Positions 46,527 through 58,527 are shown, counted from the first letter of the stretch. The stretch: DNA of 64,000 bases from Dillenia suffruticosa (GCA_033439265.1 JAVTVX010000019.1:16456039-16520038), one strand, 5' to 3'. Numbers and translations are program-made. Notes: generated by a model from the letters alone, not told the origin.

Positions 46527-46881
46527 TTTTTTGGGTTTTTCCTCATTACCTTGAGACCCAATATTTAAGCCCATTTTCAATTTATGTAAAAAAAAAAAAA
46601 AAAAAAAAAAGGTGTTTTGTGTGTGGTGAAAACACTCAATTGTGAGTTGAGAGCCGCCAGCATATAAGAGTGTGTGCTGTGGGAGTGTGTGCGCTGTGGG
46701 GGGTGTGTGTGTGGAGCATTTGAGAGCTTTGGTTGTGTACTTCATTCTTCTTCTCTCATAGTGCAATTTCTCCCCTGATCTGTTTGTGGACGTTGGTGTT
46801 ATGATCAGACTATATAAATTCTTGTGTGCATTGCGTATTTGTATGCTTATTCTTGAGATTTATCTTCTACTTTGCTCATCA
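46527..46881 (+). repeat. 3' LTR of the Tork-like element
   Basis: It pairs with 14219-14539. It contains an A-run of about 22 bases (46588-46610) not present in the 5' copy and a GTGTGTGCGCTGTGG-type repeat near 46670-46710. Its start is mutated from TGTTGG to a T-run. Confidence 0.75.
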
Positions 46882-49800
46882 TTCTAATCACCCTAGTAGC
46901 CAATTGAAGAACAATTTGATAGTGACAATCAAAATTAGCATGTCAGTGATTCTAATGGCAGCTCAAACGGTTCTGAAGGCAGTTGAGATGATTTGAGAAT
47001 TGAAAAGTAGTAAGAGTGGCTTACGATGTTTTAGTATCAAATCAGCGATGGCTAGAGCCCTCTCATCAAGACGTGGATTTTTTTTTTTTTTGGTACTATA
47101 GATATCTGGAGTTATGTATCAATTAATCTGATTCGAAACTTGTAATGATCCATTTAAAAGAATTATCCTCCCGTATTTTATTTTATATCCAAATCGTGAA
47201 TCAAATTTAACATTTTGATTAAAAATTTTAATATTATATCTTAGTAAACCAATCGACCATCGGTCGAGTATATGTTTGCACCGTTATGCATTGAAGAAGA
47301 GTTTTAATCTCCCAATAGGAGCCGATCATCGCCAATAAAAGGGGTCTATGGTAGAAGGTGGTCGATTGGCCTTGATCTAAGTTTTGACAAGACAGGTCCA
47401 TTGCCTAAAGTTGGCTGGTGTGACAAGAGGGTTTTTCAATAGGAGAGTTAATCGTTTCTTTCTTATTAGCTCAACACTTTTGTGTTTTTGTTCTCTATGT
47501 ATTTGTATCATCCTTGATATTGTAAGCTACATTGTCTTTTATTCTATTTCTGGTTTGGGGCTTAAGTCTCTATGATTGTTTGCTCTCTTTTTTTTTTTTT
47601 TTGGTAAAACTATGATTGTTTGTTTTGTTATCCTCAGTTTATTCCTTTTAGGGCTACGCAATTTCTCAAAGACAAAAAAGGAATTAAAAAAGAAATAAAA
47701 CCTAAAGGATGTGTTTATTATACTTTAATAAAGATAAGTCCATTATTTCAGGTGATACATACATACATACAAACACAAACATTTATGCTTCTGTGCTAGC
47801 AATTCCAAGTTGAATTGGCAGTCAAATCCTTTTGAAAAGCTATTTCAATCCAAATCAAGATCCTAGTTTAAATGATGCAAATATTGTCTTCCGTATCAAA
47901 GGCTTTATAGCATTTGTTTTCTCCTTTTTTTTTTAAATTTTTTTTTTGGCATTATAAAAGAGTGGTAATACAACTAATATTACAATCTCTTTTGAGTATC
48001 ACTATAAGAGTTTTTACTTGTAATAAACTATCTAATTTGAATCATAATTTTAAAATTTTAAATAAATCTATCCCACCAACTCTGCCAAATTACCAAACAA
48101 TTGGAAAAGTTTTCATAACTCAAATGTTCTACCCATATTTTCACATGAGTCCTATTAATTGAATTTAAACATAAAAATATTTGAGAATTATGAAATATGC
48201 TTCGTATCAGCTTAAACAACAATGTGAACGTTGAAAAGGTTATATATTATTAGTCTGTTTGTATTTTGATCATGACCGGTTAAAGTAAATCAAAATTAAA
48301 AATCAGATTTAAATCTATATAATTTATTTGGATTAATGAAATGATAATGAATTTCGATAATGAAACTCTCTAAATTATGAAATTTGAGTTAAAATATGGA
48401 TTTTTAGAATTTATTTTAAAAATTTTTAATTCTAAATTCAATTCCGGTTTAAACTTTGGCCCCATTCTTATTCTACATGGGACACCATGATTGGACGGGG
48501 AAGATCATCTCAGTGCATGTCTTGAGAAAGATAGGATTCTGACCAGCTAAAATTTGATTCATAAGGTCTCTTTTTCCCGTTACATTCATTGAAATTTCTT
48601 ATTCAAAATTTGTAACAATTCACCAACCTACGACACATCCCTGGCTTCCTAATCATCATTTATTTCAAAAAAATTGTGGCATCCTCTTTATATGATTGCC
48701 ATTATTATGGCTAAGCCAAACCCATCATCACCCACGTTGAAAAAATTTTCATGCCTGTAATGTAATTATATGTACCGCCGAAAGCTATGAAATTTACCTC
48801 TCAGATTGCCCCTAAAAGAACCTTTTGAGTTGTAAGAGATCTGACTCTTCTTTTAGGTAGTGGGATTTTTGGTTTAGATGATTACTATAGCTCTCGAATA
48901 ATGAGGAAACAATTCTAAATTATTCTACTAAATGGTCAAGAATTACCATAACTTTATCTGTAAGTATTTTTTTGTATAATATTTTTCCTTTAGGTATTAC
49001 TGCCTTGTTGTTCTAGGAATATGAACCTATAAATGCATAATACAACTCATTCTCAACTCATTTTGCTTCTGCTCTACTTTGTCACTAATGAAAAAAATAA
49101 TAATAATAATTACTAACGTCTGATTGATTTAATGATTGATTTTGAATAAAATTTAATATTTGTGTTTTTTATATGGTAAAAATAGATATGGGAGAATTTT
49201 GCTCCTTTAAAAATATAAGTCAACTCAAATCGATTTAGTCAGTTTCAACATGATTATCAAATATCAATAGTTTATAAAAAAAAAAAATTAGTTAGTAAAA
49301 TAAATTAAAAATTAAAATTTAGAAAGATTATTTAAAAGATAACAAACAAGATTTATCAATCAGCTTTTGTTAGTTTTTTAACCGATTCAAAGGGGTGATT
49401 CAATCGCTATTTGTTGAAAGGAGAAGAGTAAAGTGAGGTGAGAAGGTATTTGTTTTTTTCAAAGTCCATGGCTTTTATGATTAAAATGATAGTGTGCTTT
49501 TTATTAATATAAAATAGTTTTTATAATTCTGTTAGCATATTTGTTTTAAAAACTAGACGTTAATGGATATTAACCTCCATTGACCAATAAGCCTTATTTA
49601 TTACGTTTTAAAAACTTGGATTCTCTCTCTCTCTCTCTCTCTCTCTCAATAGATATATACAGACACATTAAACAAAGTTACTTTAACTAGGAAAACGTAA
49701 GGGTGAGGCTTTTCAAGGCCACAAGAACAAGAGATAGAACTCTAAAAAGGACAAACAAATATGAAAAAACAAAAATATGACAACGAAGTGACCACTGACC

Positions 49801-51005
49801 AATGAAATCTTCTATGTGGGGTAGAGTGAATGGAGTAAGCTCGTTGACCATATTCAATCACACCCGGCAGCAAGCAACTCTGTCCACCGTTTGATCATTC
49901 CAAGTGTGAGTCAATCAAAGCACGCCCCCAATTCAATTCAATTTTCTAGTTGCTGATTTTTTCTTTTTTTTTTTAATCATGTTTAGTGAAATTTTTTTTT
50001 GTATAACAAGAGAGAAAAAACATTCCCTAAAAAAGATAGATTGTGGAACAAGAACCAAAAAAAAAAAAAAAAAACAATAATGAAAGTCAAATCTGAGTCC
50101 TTGATAAAATGAAGAATTTTATAAAGTATAAAATAGGTAATATACACATCATATGTGTGATTGATGATTTCTAAAACTACGATACATGTTCTATTAGGAA
50201 ACAGCTGCATCAAGCCTCCTATTTCTCTTCATCCTACGAGGAAATCAAGAATGAACATTTGATTTCCTTTTAACCTTATCCCAACAACCAATTCAAATTC
50301 TTGTTTTAATTTAAATAAAAGGAAAGTTTGTCCGGATATTCCCATAATGACATCTGATAAAATACCAATAGTGTGAAAAGATTGGCCTAAAAATTTTGTT
50401 TTAGAACTTATTGTTTTTTCTTTTTTAGGATTACACTTTCTATATTTCATCAAACTTGGGCATTAGAGATATGATTCTTCCCTTTTCGCTAACTTTGCTA
50501 ATGGACAGGATCTTTTCCATAAAAGAAAGATTATCGTGCCAACAAATATTTGATCTAATGAGTAAGGGTGCTAAATCTTTTAAATAAGTATTGTGTTCAA
50601 AAGTTGAAAATAAAAAAAATTATATTTGAAGAGCTGTCCCATAAAATAGTGTCGATAAGCATTTGAATCAGAATAGTCAGAATATAATTCAAAATACCTA
50701 TTGATTAAAAATATTAAAAAAAAAACAAAGAAAAATTACCGTTAACCAAAGCAAGAGATTCCTTGTTGCTAAAACATTATATAACATAGTTCTTAGTACA
50801 CATCTCAAGACTTATCTTTTTAAAACCGAGTGTAGGACCCTCCTCTGTGAGTCTCTCTCCAAATCAAAAACAAACAAAGACAGAATTTTGAATAGTATAC
50901 ACATAAAAGATAATAGTGTCGTCCAAATATTTTCTCTTCCATTAGAAGATCACAAAAGAAACTCTCCACCGACGCATCTCTCTCCCTCCCCCTCTCTCCC
51001 TTCCC
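46882..51005. other. Intergenic DNA without a recognised gene
   Basis: Mostly AT-rich with short frames only. A (CT)n run lies at 49622-49647. T-rich and A-rich homopolymers occur near 47080, 47590, 47930 and 50050. A 75-codon minus frame at 50229-50453 has no recognisable family. The patch 49790-49950 is GC-richer but noncoding. The last 500 bases are presumably the promoter of the gene at 51076. Confidence 0.5.
49622..49647. repeat. (CT)n microsatellite
   Basis: About thirteen uninterrupted CT units in intergenic DNA. Confidence 0.9.
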
Positions 51006-51016
51006 TGCTCCCACCA

Positions 51017-51022
51017 TATAAG
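51017..51022 (+). promoter_or_regulatory. TATA-like box of the DUF4228 gene
   Basis: TATAAG lies about 58 bases before the ATG. It directly follows a pyrimidine-rich patch (CTCTCTCCCTCCCCCTCTCT, 50977-51003), a common core-promoter arrangement in plants. The transcript start is not proven. Confidence 0.5.
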
Positions 51023-51075
51023 AAACTCTCTCTCAAACTTTTATAGTAAATAGTTACTTTTCAAGACTGTCCTAA

Positions 51076-51663
51076 ATGGGAAACTGCGTGTTTGGGGGAT
51101 TCTCGGTGGCTGAAACGATGATAAAAGTGGTGACAACAAACGGGGGGATCATGGAACTCTACGCTCCCATAACAGCAGAATGCATAACAAACGAATTCCC
51201 AGGATACGGAATTTTCCAAAGCGATAATCTCTTCTCTAACCCCCTCCTCCACAACGAGGAACTTCTCATAGGCAAGCTCTACTACCTCCTTCCGCTCAAC
51301 AACCACCTTCAAATCTCCACACCCGACAAAACCAACAACAACAACAATATCACTAGAACATGTTCCATGCCTTCCTCATTTAACACGCCATACCGCATGT
51401 CATGCGACCATCAAGGAACCTTGAAACGGGGTAATTCAGAGACCACAGAGGTTTTACCAAGGTATAATAGTAATGGGGTGTGGAAAGTGAAACTTGTGAT
51501 CAGTCCCGAGCAGTTGTCGGAAATTTTGTCGCAGGAGGCGAGGACCGAGGCATTGATTGAAAGTGTGAGGACTGTGGCTAAGTGTGGCACCGGAGTTTCG
51601 TCGTCTTTGGCTAATTCCGATCAGTGGAGTGTGTCCAGTAGTTGGAAAGCTTCGTCGGATTAG
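51076..51663 (+). CDS. DUF4228/PADRE-domain protein, intact single exon (195 aa)
   Basis: A complete frame runs from ATG 51076 to TAG 51661-51663, uninterrupted. It starts MGNCVFGGFSVAETMIKVVT, the family's usual N-terminus. MGNC fits N-myristoylation at Gly2 with a palmitoylatable Cys4, so attachment to membrane is likely. The core (residues 14-80) holds TTNGGIMELYAPITAECITN, then FPGYGIF, then LLIGKLYYLLPLN, the hallmark of the PADRE domain. A polar, Asn-rich linker (TNNNNNI) follows. The C-terminal part has WKVKLVISPEQLSEILSQEA, then RTEALIESVRTVAKCG, the conserved second motif. The length is normal for the family. These genes are plant-specific and many respond to pathogens and abiotic stress, but the biochemical function is unknown. 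A TATA-like box and pyrimidine patch lie upstream and AATAAA is downstream. It is the only gene in the window I regard as clearly intact and functional. Confidence 0.95.
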   Translation: MGNCVFGGFSVAETMIKVVTTNGGIMELYAPITAECITNEFPGYGIFQSDNLFSNPLLHNEELLIGKLYYLLPLNNHLQISTPDKTNNNNNITRTCSMPSSFNTPYRMSCDHQGTLKRGNSETTEVLPRYNSNGVWKVKLVISPEQLSEILSQEARTEALIESVRTVAKCGTGVSSSLANSDQWSVSSSWKASSD

Positions 51664-51894
51664 TGATGGGCTTTTTGGTCATTTCAGTTTAAGTGTAGAA
51701 TTGGGGGGGGGGGGAGGGTTAAGATAACCTTTGGATCATGACATGATTTTACTTTTTGTTTGCACTTTTCTAGTGGTAGGATGGTGCCATCCATGTGGAG
51801 TACAAATTGTGTAGTTTGTAGACTATTCACATCTTGCCCCCACCTTTTTCTTCGAAATTTCTTCGGCACTTGTTTTAGAAAAATATTTTATGTG

Positions 51895-51900
51895 AATAAA
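51895..51900 (+). terminator. Poly(A) signal of the DUF4228 gene
   Basis: AATAAA lies about 235 bases after the stop codon, within a T/A-rich tract. This is a plausible distance for a plant 3' untranslated region. Confidence 0.5.
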
Positions 51901-51904
51901 TACT

Positions 51905-52235
51905 TTTTCGGTGTAGTTAAATAGTACTTCATATTTAGAAATAAGTAAAAGATAAAGATTAATGCTTGGAATTTGGTGATGTCACGATGCTAACTTTCTA
52001 CCAGCTAAAAATTTTGTATACTGTGACTATAAAGTTGGTTTTAGTTCAGATGATTGTGCTTGTATTTAGTAGAAATTTGGGTGCCAGTAGAGGTTTCATT
52101 AAAAGAGAAAAAAATGTATTCAGTCTCAAAATTTACCAATAATATCTGATTTATATTTGTTTGTGAAAAAAATAAATGTGAATTTTTTTTTTTAAAGTAA
52201 TATGTTTACATAAAATCTTTACTCTAATTTAGAAA
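51905..52235. other. Gene-free spacer after the DUF4228 gene
   Basis: AT-rich with no recognisable feature before LINE-like sequence begins near 52240. Confidence 0.45.
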
Positions 52236-53938
52236 TGATAGGAGAACGGAGCAGAGGTTGGCCGAAGAGTGTTTATAGTATTGATGAGACTAGCATATGA
52301 TGAGAAGAGAAATTAGTATTTGGAGGGGGGCTGGTGGATGTAAAAGATCATTAATTATGGGAAACCGTGGTGGGATGAAGTAAAAATGCATTTACAAGTT
52401 AGTCTCTATGATGTTTGCAAACAGGATGCTAAGTCTCCTCTCTTCTTTTGTCTCGCAAACTCAGAGTGCATGAATAACACTCTTATAGCTTACGAGGTTA
52501 TGCATAGTTTTGAATAGTAAGACACAAGGAAGAGTTTTCTCAGCTCTTAAAATTTATGAGCAAGGCGTATGATCACTTAGATTGACCTTTTTTGGAGGCC
52601 ATGTTGATTCGTATGGGCTTCAGCCAAAAGTGGGTTGGTTGGATCATGATGTGTGTCTCTTCAATATGGCATTTTGTCAACCATAATGGGAAGAATTTTG
52701 GACCGATTATGCCAAGGTGGGGCTCCGACAAGTTGATCCATTATCTCCCTACCTTTTTATACTCTGTGCAAAAAGGCGTTTATGTCGTTCTTCAAAACCT
52801 TGAAAGTAGAGGTCTAATACATGGGTATCAAGTGACTTGCACCTTGCGTCTACTCTGAAGGCGAGATACTATTTAAGTTGTTCTTTCTTAAATCCCCCTC
52901 GGAAATAACTCAAGTTTTACATGACAAAGTATTTGGACTTCCAAAGATCTTATTGAGAATGGAAGGAGATGGAGGGCAGGCTCACGAAGCTTAATTTCTT
53001 TTTGGAATGATCCCTGACTCAATGATGTTTATGCAAATCCTTCTGTCACATCCCTAACACCTCTAGCTGAAAGGGAAAACACGGTTCCTGACCTCCTCTA
53101 GTTAGATAATCGAAGGCAATGGAGTCACGAGTTCATTTATAACACATTCCACGCAAGAGAGAGCAGACGTTAAGTTTTAAAAAATATCATATATCAAAAT
53201 AAATCAGTTATTAATTCGATTTTATAAATATTTAATATATTTTTTATTTTTATTTTTATTTTTATTTTTATTTTTATTTTTATTTTTATAATAATAGATT
53301 TTTTATAGAAATTAAATTTATTATAATAATCAGTTTAATGGAATAATAAATTATTAAATTTTTATATTTTTATATTACTTGTTACGTTAAAATTCTGACA
53401 TTAAGTATTCACCTTAGTTCAACAGCACACCTTTTCGTGAAAAGACGTGTGGATCTACGGGCTCTGTATCCCGTTTGTCAATCGGGGATTGACAGCCATT
53501 CATATTTTGACCCGATGCCATCTAGCCGACGAGTGTTGGTTGCCTTGTAAGTTTGGGACGACTCTCGACTCTACTCTTTCTTTCACAACTGGTTAGCACT
53601 TAAAGTTTGGATGTCTCTCAAAGGGGGAATGCGGAGAGCTCTCTCTTTTATGATGGTGTTGTTAATATTATAGAAATGACCACATATAACAAGGCAAAAG
53701 CAAGACACCTGCACAAGTGCTAAACTAGCCCTTTTCTTTTCACCATAAGTAGAGTGAGATTCAGAAGAGGTATCAGAATTCTCAAGTGGCACTGCTGACG
53801 AGTGTCGACAAGTGGAAGAAGCCCTGGAGGGCTCAAAACTAAATGTTGATAAAGCCACAAGTGGGTATTTTTTTTTCTTTACTGGTATTCTCTAATGGTT
53901 CCTTCGTGGCTGCTCACAGTACCAAGTTAAGGCGCTCT

Positions 53939-55292
53939 TGGTCGGGTTGTCGAAACCCTCAAATTAATACTGATTTCCCCAATGCAACAAACTGTAGCAA
54001 TAGTGGTTACCAGGTCGAATTCCAAGGGAACTAATTAATTCAATCTCTTAGTTAATGTAAAAAAATAAAATTGGGGGTTTTCAAACAAATTGCTAAAATA
54101 AAATTTACCGAATAAAAATTAATAACCTAAAAATAAGAAACAAATCAACAATGCAAAATACTAAAATGTAAGGAAGAAATTCAATTTACCAAATTCCGAT
54201 TCAAGAGTTCATATATTCGATTGTCTTATTGATCATTGGTTAAAAATATTATTCTTGTAATTCAAGCATTTAACCTTAAATTTATTAGGATAGCCATAAT
54301 AAATTTTGTATTTTCCTAAAATAATTGACCAAACCCAAGATTCAATCAAAACTTATCATTAATCGACTGGGTACGATAGCGTTCCATATCAAATAATGAC
54401 AGCATTAAGTTCTGTGAAAACAGTTAAACCAAAATATAAATAACCAGAATAGCTGTACAATTATTCGATTTTGTTTCATCGATTCCTTAGGTTAAAATGA
54501 ATATCGGCAAACGACCCATAAACATATATAACCTATTTGCTACTCGTACCATTCATTCATGACAATTACGGATCACTGAAATCCTAGATGCAGTAGACAA
54601 ATTGATATTGAATTAAATTGTCAAATTAACCAATACCAATTTTTCATAAAAATAAACTAAGAATCGATAAATACTTGAATAAAAGACAAGAAATTAAATA
54701 AAATACATAACCTCACAATGAAGAACAATCGATTAAAATTCCCCTTGAATCAAAATAAAAAAACTAACCACTCATGGTGGTAAGTATCAACACAAGAAAA
54801 TAAAAAATAATGTTCCTAAAAAGAAAGAAAAAAATAAAAAATAAAACCTAATGAGAGATTGAATGAACAGTCATAAGGTTCCTCTATTTTCTCCTTAAGA
54901 TGCAGCAACCTCCTTGGAGTATTGTGTAGAGAGTATTATGTTTTTCATTGAGTGTAGCTCTTCATTTAAATAGGCAAGGCAGCCGGCCCCTTTTTGGAAA
55001 GAAAATATATGAATGTGCTATTTTCTTCCAACCTCTTTGAGAGAATTAGTAATATGAGAGATTTAGTATCATTTTCCTTCCCTTTTAATCTTTCAAATCA
55101 ATTAGGAATCTTCCCATTATAAACTTTACTCCCAATTAGCTCCAAAATTTCCTTGTTAAGCCCAATTTGCTCCAAATCCTCCAGTTCAATTTCCTAAAAA
55201 ATAAAATTCAATAAAACCAACCATTAGTACATTAAACAATTCAAATTCAAACCATGATAACAATAATAAATTCAATAAATTGCATGTTATCA
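53939..55292 (-). repeat. 3' LTR of Athila copy 2
   Basis: It is the same length as its partner 58528-59881, with scattered single-base differences. It resembles the LTRs of copy 1 but with many small changes and its own variant near 54880-55010. Confidence 0.95.
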
Positions 55293-57244
55293 AATTCCCC
55301 CACACCAAACCAATGCTTGTCCTCAAGCATTTACAATGCCAATGCCAATGCCAATGCCATACAACCATTCTCCTCTTCACTCTTTCCCCTCCTTCATTTC
55401 ATCATTCAACAATCTCAAGTAGCACACATTGAAACATTCAAGCCAGAATCACAATCTAGAGAGCAAGTAATCATAGTTTGTATAACCTTAAAAGAAAATA
55501 TAAGTATCCCAATAGACTCAAAATATCATCAGAATTCAAAGCAACAAGATCCGTTACCCTCACAAGGAAATTGCTCTATGCACTCAAGTGTTTAAAGGGA
55601 ATTTATTGATAACTCTCAAAATCAAAGTATAGTATGCTATTACCATAGGCTTGCTTATTTATCAAATCTCCACCACTACTTATATGAATTCAAAACAAAA
55701 ATCCGGGGGTCTTTGTAAGGGTTGTAATGTGGCTTGGGTAAAGGAAGGGTAAAAGGATAAATGTATCGTGTAATAAATATATCAAAGAAGCATGTCAAGA
55801 GTATATCCCCTATATCCCATATCATGAAATACAATCAAGCCAAAAGAAAGATATCCCAATCAAGATCATAATCATCTCTCGATCAAACTTTTCACATTTT
55901 CGCTTCAAATTCCCCAATTTCAACTTTTGGGAATTTCTTCTTTTTCTTTTTCTTTTCCTTCTCTTTTTTTTTCTTTTTTTTCTTTTTTGGTATCAACACA
56001 ATTTTTGATGAATAAGGAAACTAAATGAGGATCAATGAAAAATACCGCGCATATGCAATCCACCCCAAATATATAATCAACTTCCCGAAAATAAATCTCA
56101 CAATAGAAGTATCTCATTCCCTTTGCAAATAACCACTAAATATATGCTCAAATCACATGCTTCTTTAATATAAGGACCAAATAAAAGGTGAAACGTAAAA
56201 AGAAGGTTATGTGTTAATTAATGAGGTTAAAACAAAGAAAAGGGATATAAACTTAAAGGGTTTCACTAAGAGAAAAATTATGCACAGGAAGATTTGTTTT
56301 CGAGAGCTAAAATGGGTAAACCTAAATGCCCCCATCATATTAATGTATGAATTCATTGATGTGGTCTCAAAAAGTATAGCAAAGTAAATTCTAGAATAAA
56401 CACACTAAGATTGATGCACACTCATGAAGAAAAATTAGAGCAAATTTGATGACATGCTCTTAAGGCTCAAATTCTCACAAAAATTGTGCAATGTTGTATC
56501 AAATCTATCACATTTTCAAATGACTCAATCATCAAGATTAATGGGACACTTTAAAATAATTTTATCCAAAAATAACTAATCACACTTGTCTCTTTCATGT
56601 ATTTCAAACTCAAATCAACAATGTATACTAACTCAAAATCATTATCCGACAAAATCCAGAGAGTACGAAGTTTCAAAGAAAAATAGAAGAAATGACATTG
56701 GCATGAAAATCCTCCTCCACACCTAAATACTACATTGTCCTCAATGTATGCAAAAGATGAGAATTTTAGACACAATGCTAAAGAAATTCACAACTAGCAC
56801 AATTAAAAACTGATCTCAGAAATGAAAGATGCTAAGCAATGAAAGAGGACAATGAAAAGAAAGATAAAGAATGAGAAAACTCCCCTAAGGTGATGGCGGG
56901 AATGGGAGAATGCGAAGTCTCCTCTATGAATCTTTCGGTTTGGGCATTTGCAACCAGCATTTTTTTTTCTAAGGCCGGCAACGGCGCCAAAATTTGGTCG
57001 GAAATCGCGTGATCATGCCCTAATGCCAAGACTGCTTCTGCCTCTGAAAATTCTGTGTTGAACCATGACTTGGGTGATTGAATTGGACACCTGCAAAAAT
57101 TAAAGAAGAGATAAATAACACTTAAAATTGAATAAATGAAATTACTAAAAATTAAATCAAATTCTAAAAAAAAAATTTGGGTTGCCTCCCAACAAGCGCA
57201 ATTATTTAACGTCGTTATGCTGGACGGTTTTCACTTGTTTCTCT
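55293..57244 (-). other. Noncoding 3' internal region of Athila copy 2
   Basis: Homologous to 31113-33040 of copy 1, with no long frame. It begins with the polypurine tract (55293-55311 on the opposite strand). Near 55333-55360 the hexamer AATGCC is tandemly repeated four to five times. A T-rich run follows at 55930-55990. It contains an internal copy of the primer-site/LTR junction at 56975-57001. Confidence 0.75.
56975..57001 (-). repeat. Internal copy of the Asp-tRNA primer site plus LTR edge
   Basis: CCGGCAACGGCGCCA (56975-56989) is followed by AAATTTGGTCGG, which repeats exactly the real primer site/5' LTR junction at 58508-58533 for some 27 bases. It then departs from it. It lies 1.5 kb inside the element. 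Confidence 0.85.
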
Positions 57245-58483
57245 TCAAGGAGGCTTCAACTTTACTTTGTGAGGCGCATATGACTTTCCTTCCATATCTA
57301 ATTGTGCATTCAATTCAAAATCAATATCACATTTTTCTTCACAAATTTCCTGCACAATTAAATAAAATATATCAGTAGAACAAAGTGATTGACACTCATT
57401 TGGGTACTTCATAGGATCGAAAATAATAAATTTCACAATCTCGCCATCGAACTCGACGGAGAGAGTACCCTCATCCACATCTATTTTGGTCTTTACTGTT
57501 TTCATGAATGGTTGTCCTAATAGAAGTGGAGCTGAATTTGTGATAGTGTCTCCTTCCATTTTCAAGATGTAAAAATCAGTTGGAAAAATTAATTCGTTAA
57601 CCTGCACCAAAACATTTTCAACAATCCCCTCTGGATCAGCACATTTTTCAGGTAGAATTCCTTTGTTGATATCACATACATTCTTACCCATCTCATCACC
57701 TCTTATTTTCCTTACTTCTTTCTCGTATTCTTCCATTTTGGATTCCTCAAACTTAATTGGACTTTCATCGATGGACTTATCCTCTTCTTCTTCATCCTTC
57801 ATTTCATCTACCTTCTTGGACGATGGTGGGGTTGATCGCAACACCATTGCACTATTATTCTCCTTAGGGTTTACTACCGTTTGTGAAGGTAATTTCCCTG
57901 AGATTCGAACCTCCAAATTGCTAACCGAAGTGGCTAGCTGAGTGATTTGATTTCCCAAATTTTGAATACTAGCTCTCGTTTCCTGTTGAAATTGTTGAGT
58001 ATTAGTCGCGAGAGCCTTAACTATATCCTCTAAAGACATACCAGAATTTGAGGGTTGTGCAGGTGCGGGTGTTGTTCTGTTGAACTGTTGCCATCTCGTG
58101 TGTCCTCCTTGGTGTCCATAGCTCAAGTTTGGCTGATCCCTCCATTCAGGATTATAATAATGGGAGAAAAGATCATACGTACATTGAGGTTGATCAGAGA
58201 ATCTTCCTACCATATTTACTTGTTGAATGAACTCTTCTTGTAGGGATGGACATATATCTGTCGGATGTCCGGGAACTGAGCATATGCCACAAACTTTGGT
58301 TGCACGTATTTGCCTTGCAGCCATCTGACGAACCAAAACAGTCAATTCAGAAATTTGATTTTCAAAATTCGAGTGACTTACCTCATGAGCTGGGTTCTCG
58401 ATGCACAAGGGATGTTGGTTTAAAATTGATGCAGCTAACTCCATATTTTCCTCTCCAAAAATCAATAAACAAGTGAAAAACAC
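57245..58483 (-). CDS. Deleted gag-protease open frame of Athila copy 2 (412 codons)
   Basis: The frame is open throughout although two central domains are missing. The start keeps the MELAASILNQHPLCIENPAH segment and jumps directly to VSHSNFENQISELTVLVRQM, so the capsid (Retrotrans_gag) region is gone. The zinc knuckle CGICSVPGHPTDIC is complete, followed by MSLEDIVKALATNTQQFQQE and the coiled-coil-like NLGNQITQLATSVSNLE. A second deletion joins ILPEKCADP to EGIVENVLVQVNELIFPTDF and removes the protease active site DLGAS. It ends with LLLGQPFMKTVKTKIDVDEG and a short tail at APHKVKLKPP. All deletions keep the frame. Whether the first ATG is used is unclear; the MELAAS one looks ancestral. 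Nucleic acid binding by the knuckle is the only activity I would predict. Confidence 0.85.
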   Translation of the reverse strand: MFFTCLLIFGEENMELAASILNQHPLCIENPAHEVSHSNFENQISELTVLVRQMAARQIRATKVCGICSVPGHPTDICPSLQEEFIQQVNMVGRFSDQPQCTYDLFSHYYNPEWRDQPNLSYGHQGGHTRWQQFNRTTPAPAQPSNSGMSLEDIVKALATNTQQFQQETRASIQNLGNQITQLATSVSNLEVRISGKLPSQTVVNPKENNSAMVLRSTPPSSKKVDEMKDEEEEDKSIDESPIKFEESKMEEYEKEVRKIRGDEMGKNVCDINKGILPEKCADPEGIVENVLVQVNELIFPTDFYILKMEGDTITNSAPLLLGQPFMKTVKTKIDVDEGTLSVEFDGEIVKFIIFDPMKYPNECQSLCSTDIFYLIVQEICEEKCDIDFELNAQLDMEGKSYAPHKVKLKPP

Positions 58484-58506
58484 AAACTAAGAAATTAAAA
58501 TAGTTT

Positions 58507-58522
58507 CCCGGCAACGGCGCCA
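58507..58522 (-). other. Primer binding site (Asp tRNA) of Athila copy 2
   Basis: TGGCGCCGTTGCCGGG on the element strand lies five bases from the 5' LTR and is one base longer in its tRNA match than in copy 1. Confidence 0.92.
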
Positions 58523-58527
58523 AAATT

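Larger units (their letters stand above)
14219..46881 (+). mobile_element. Tork-like Ty1-copia retrotransposon, split by nested insertions
   Basis: This is the outermost element of the nest. Its own sequence is 14219-15390, 16405-16751, 21300-23608 and 45195-46881. Order of parts: 5' LTR, Met-tRNA primer site, gag, protease, integrase, reverse transcriptase, RNase H, polypurine tract, 3' LTR. That is the copia order. Coding frames are interrupted by stops and shifts, and the RT catalytic motif is changed. A matching target duplication could not be found, so the outer edges may be off by a few bases. Confidence 0.85.

Noticed and set aside
50229..50453. 74-codon minus-strand frame upstream of the DUF4228 gene
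   Set aside because: No recognisable motif, no supporting promoter or splice sites, and length compatible with chance in AT-rich DNA.
51061..51312. Minus-strand frame antisense to the DUF4228 start
   Set aside because: Antisense shadow of a well-supported gene.
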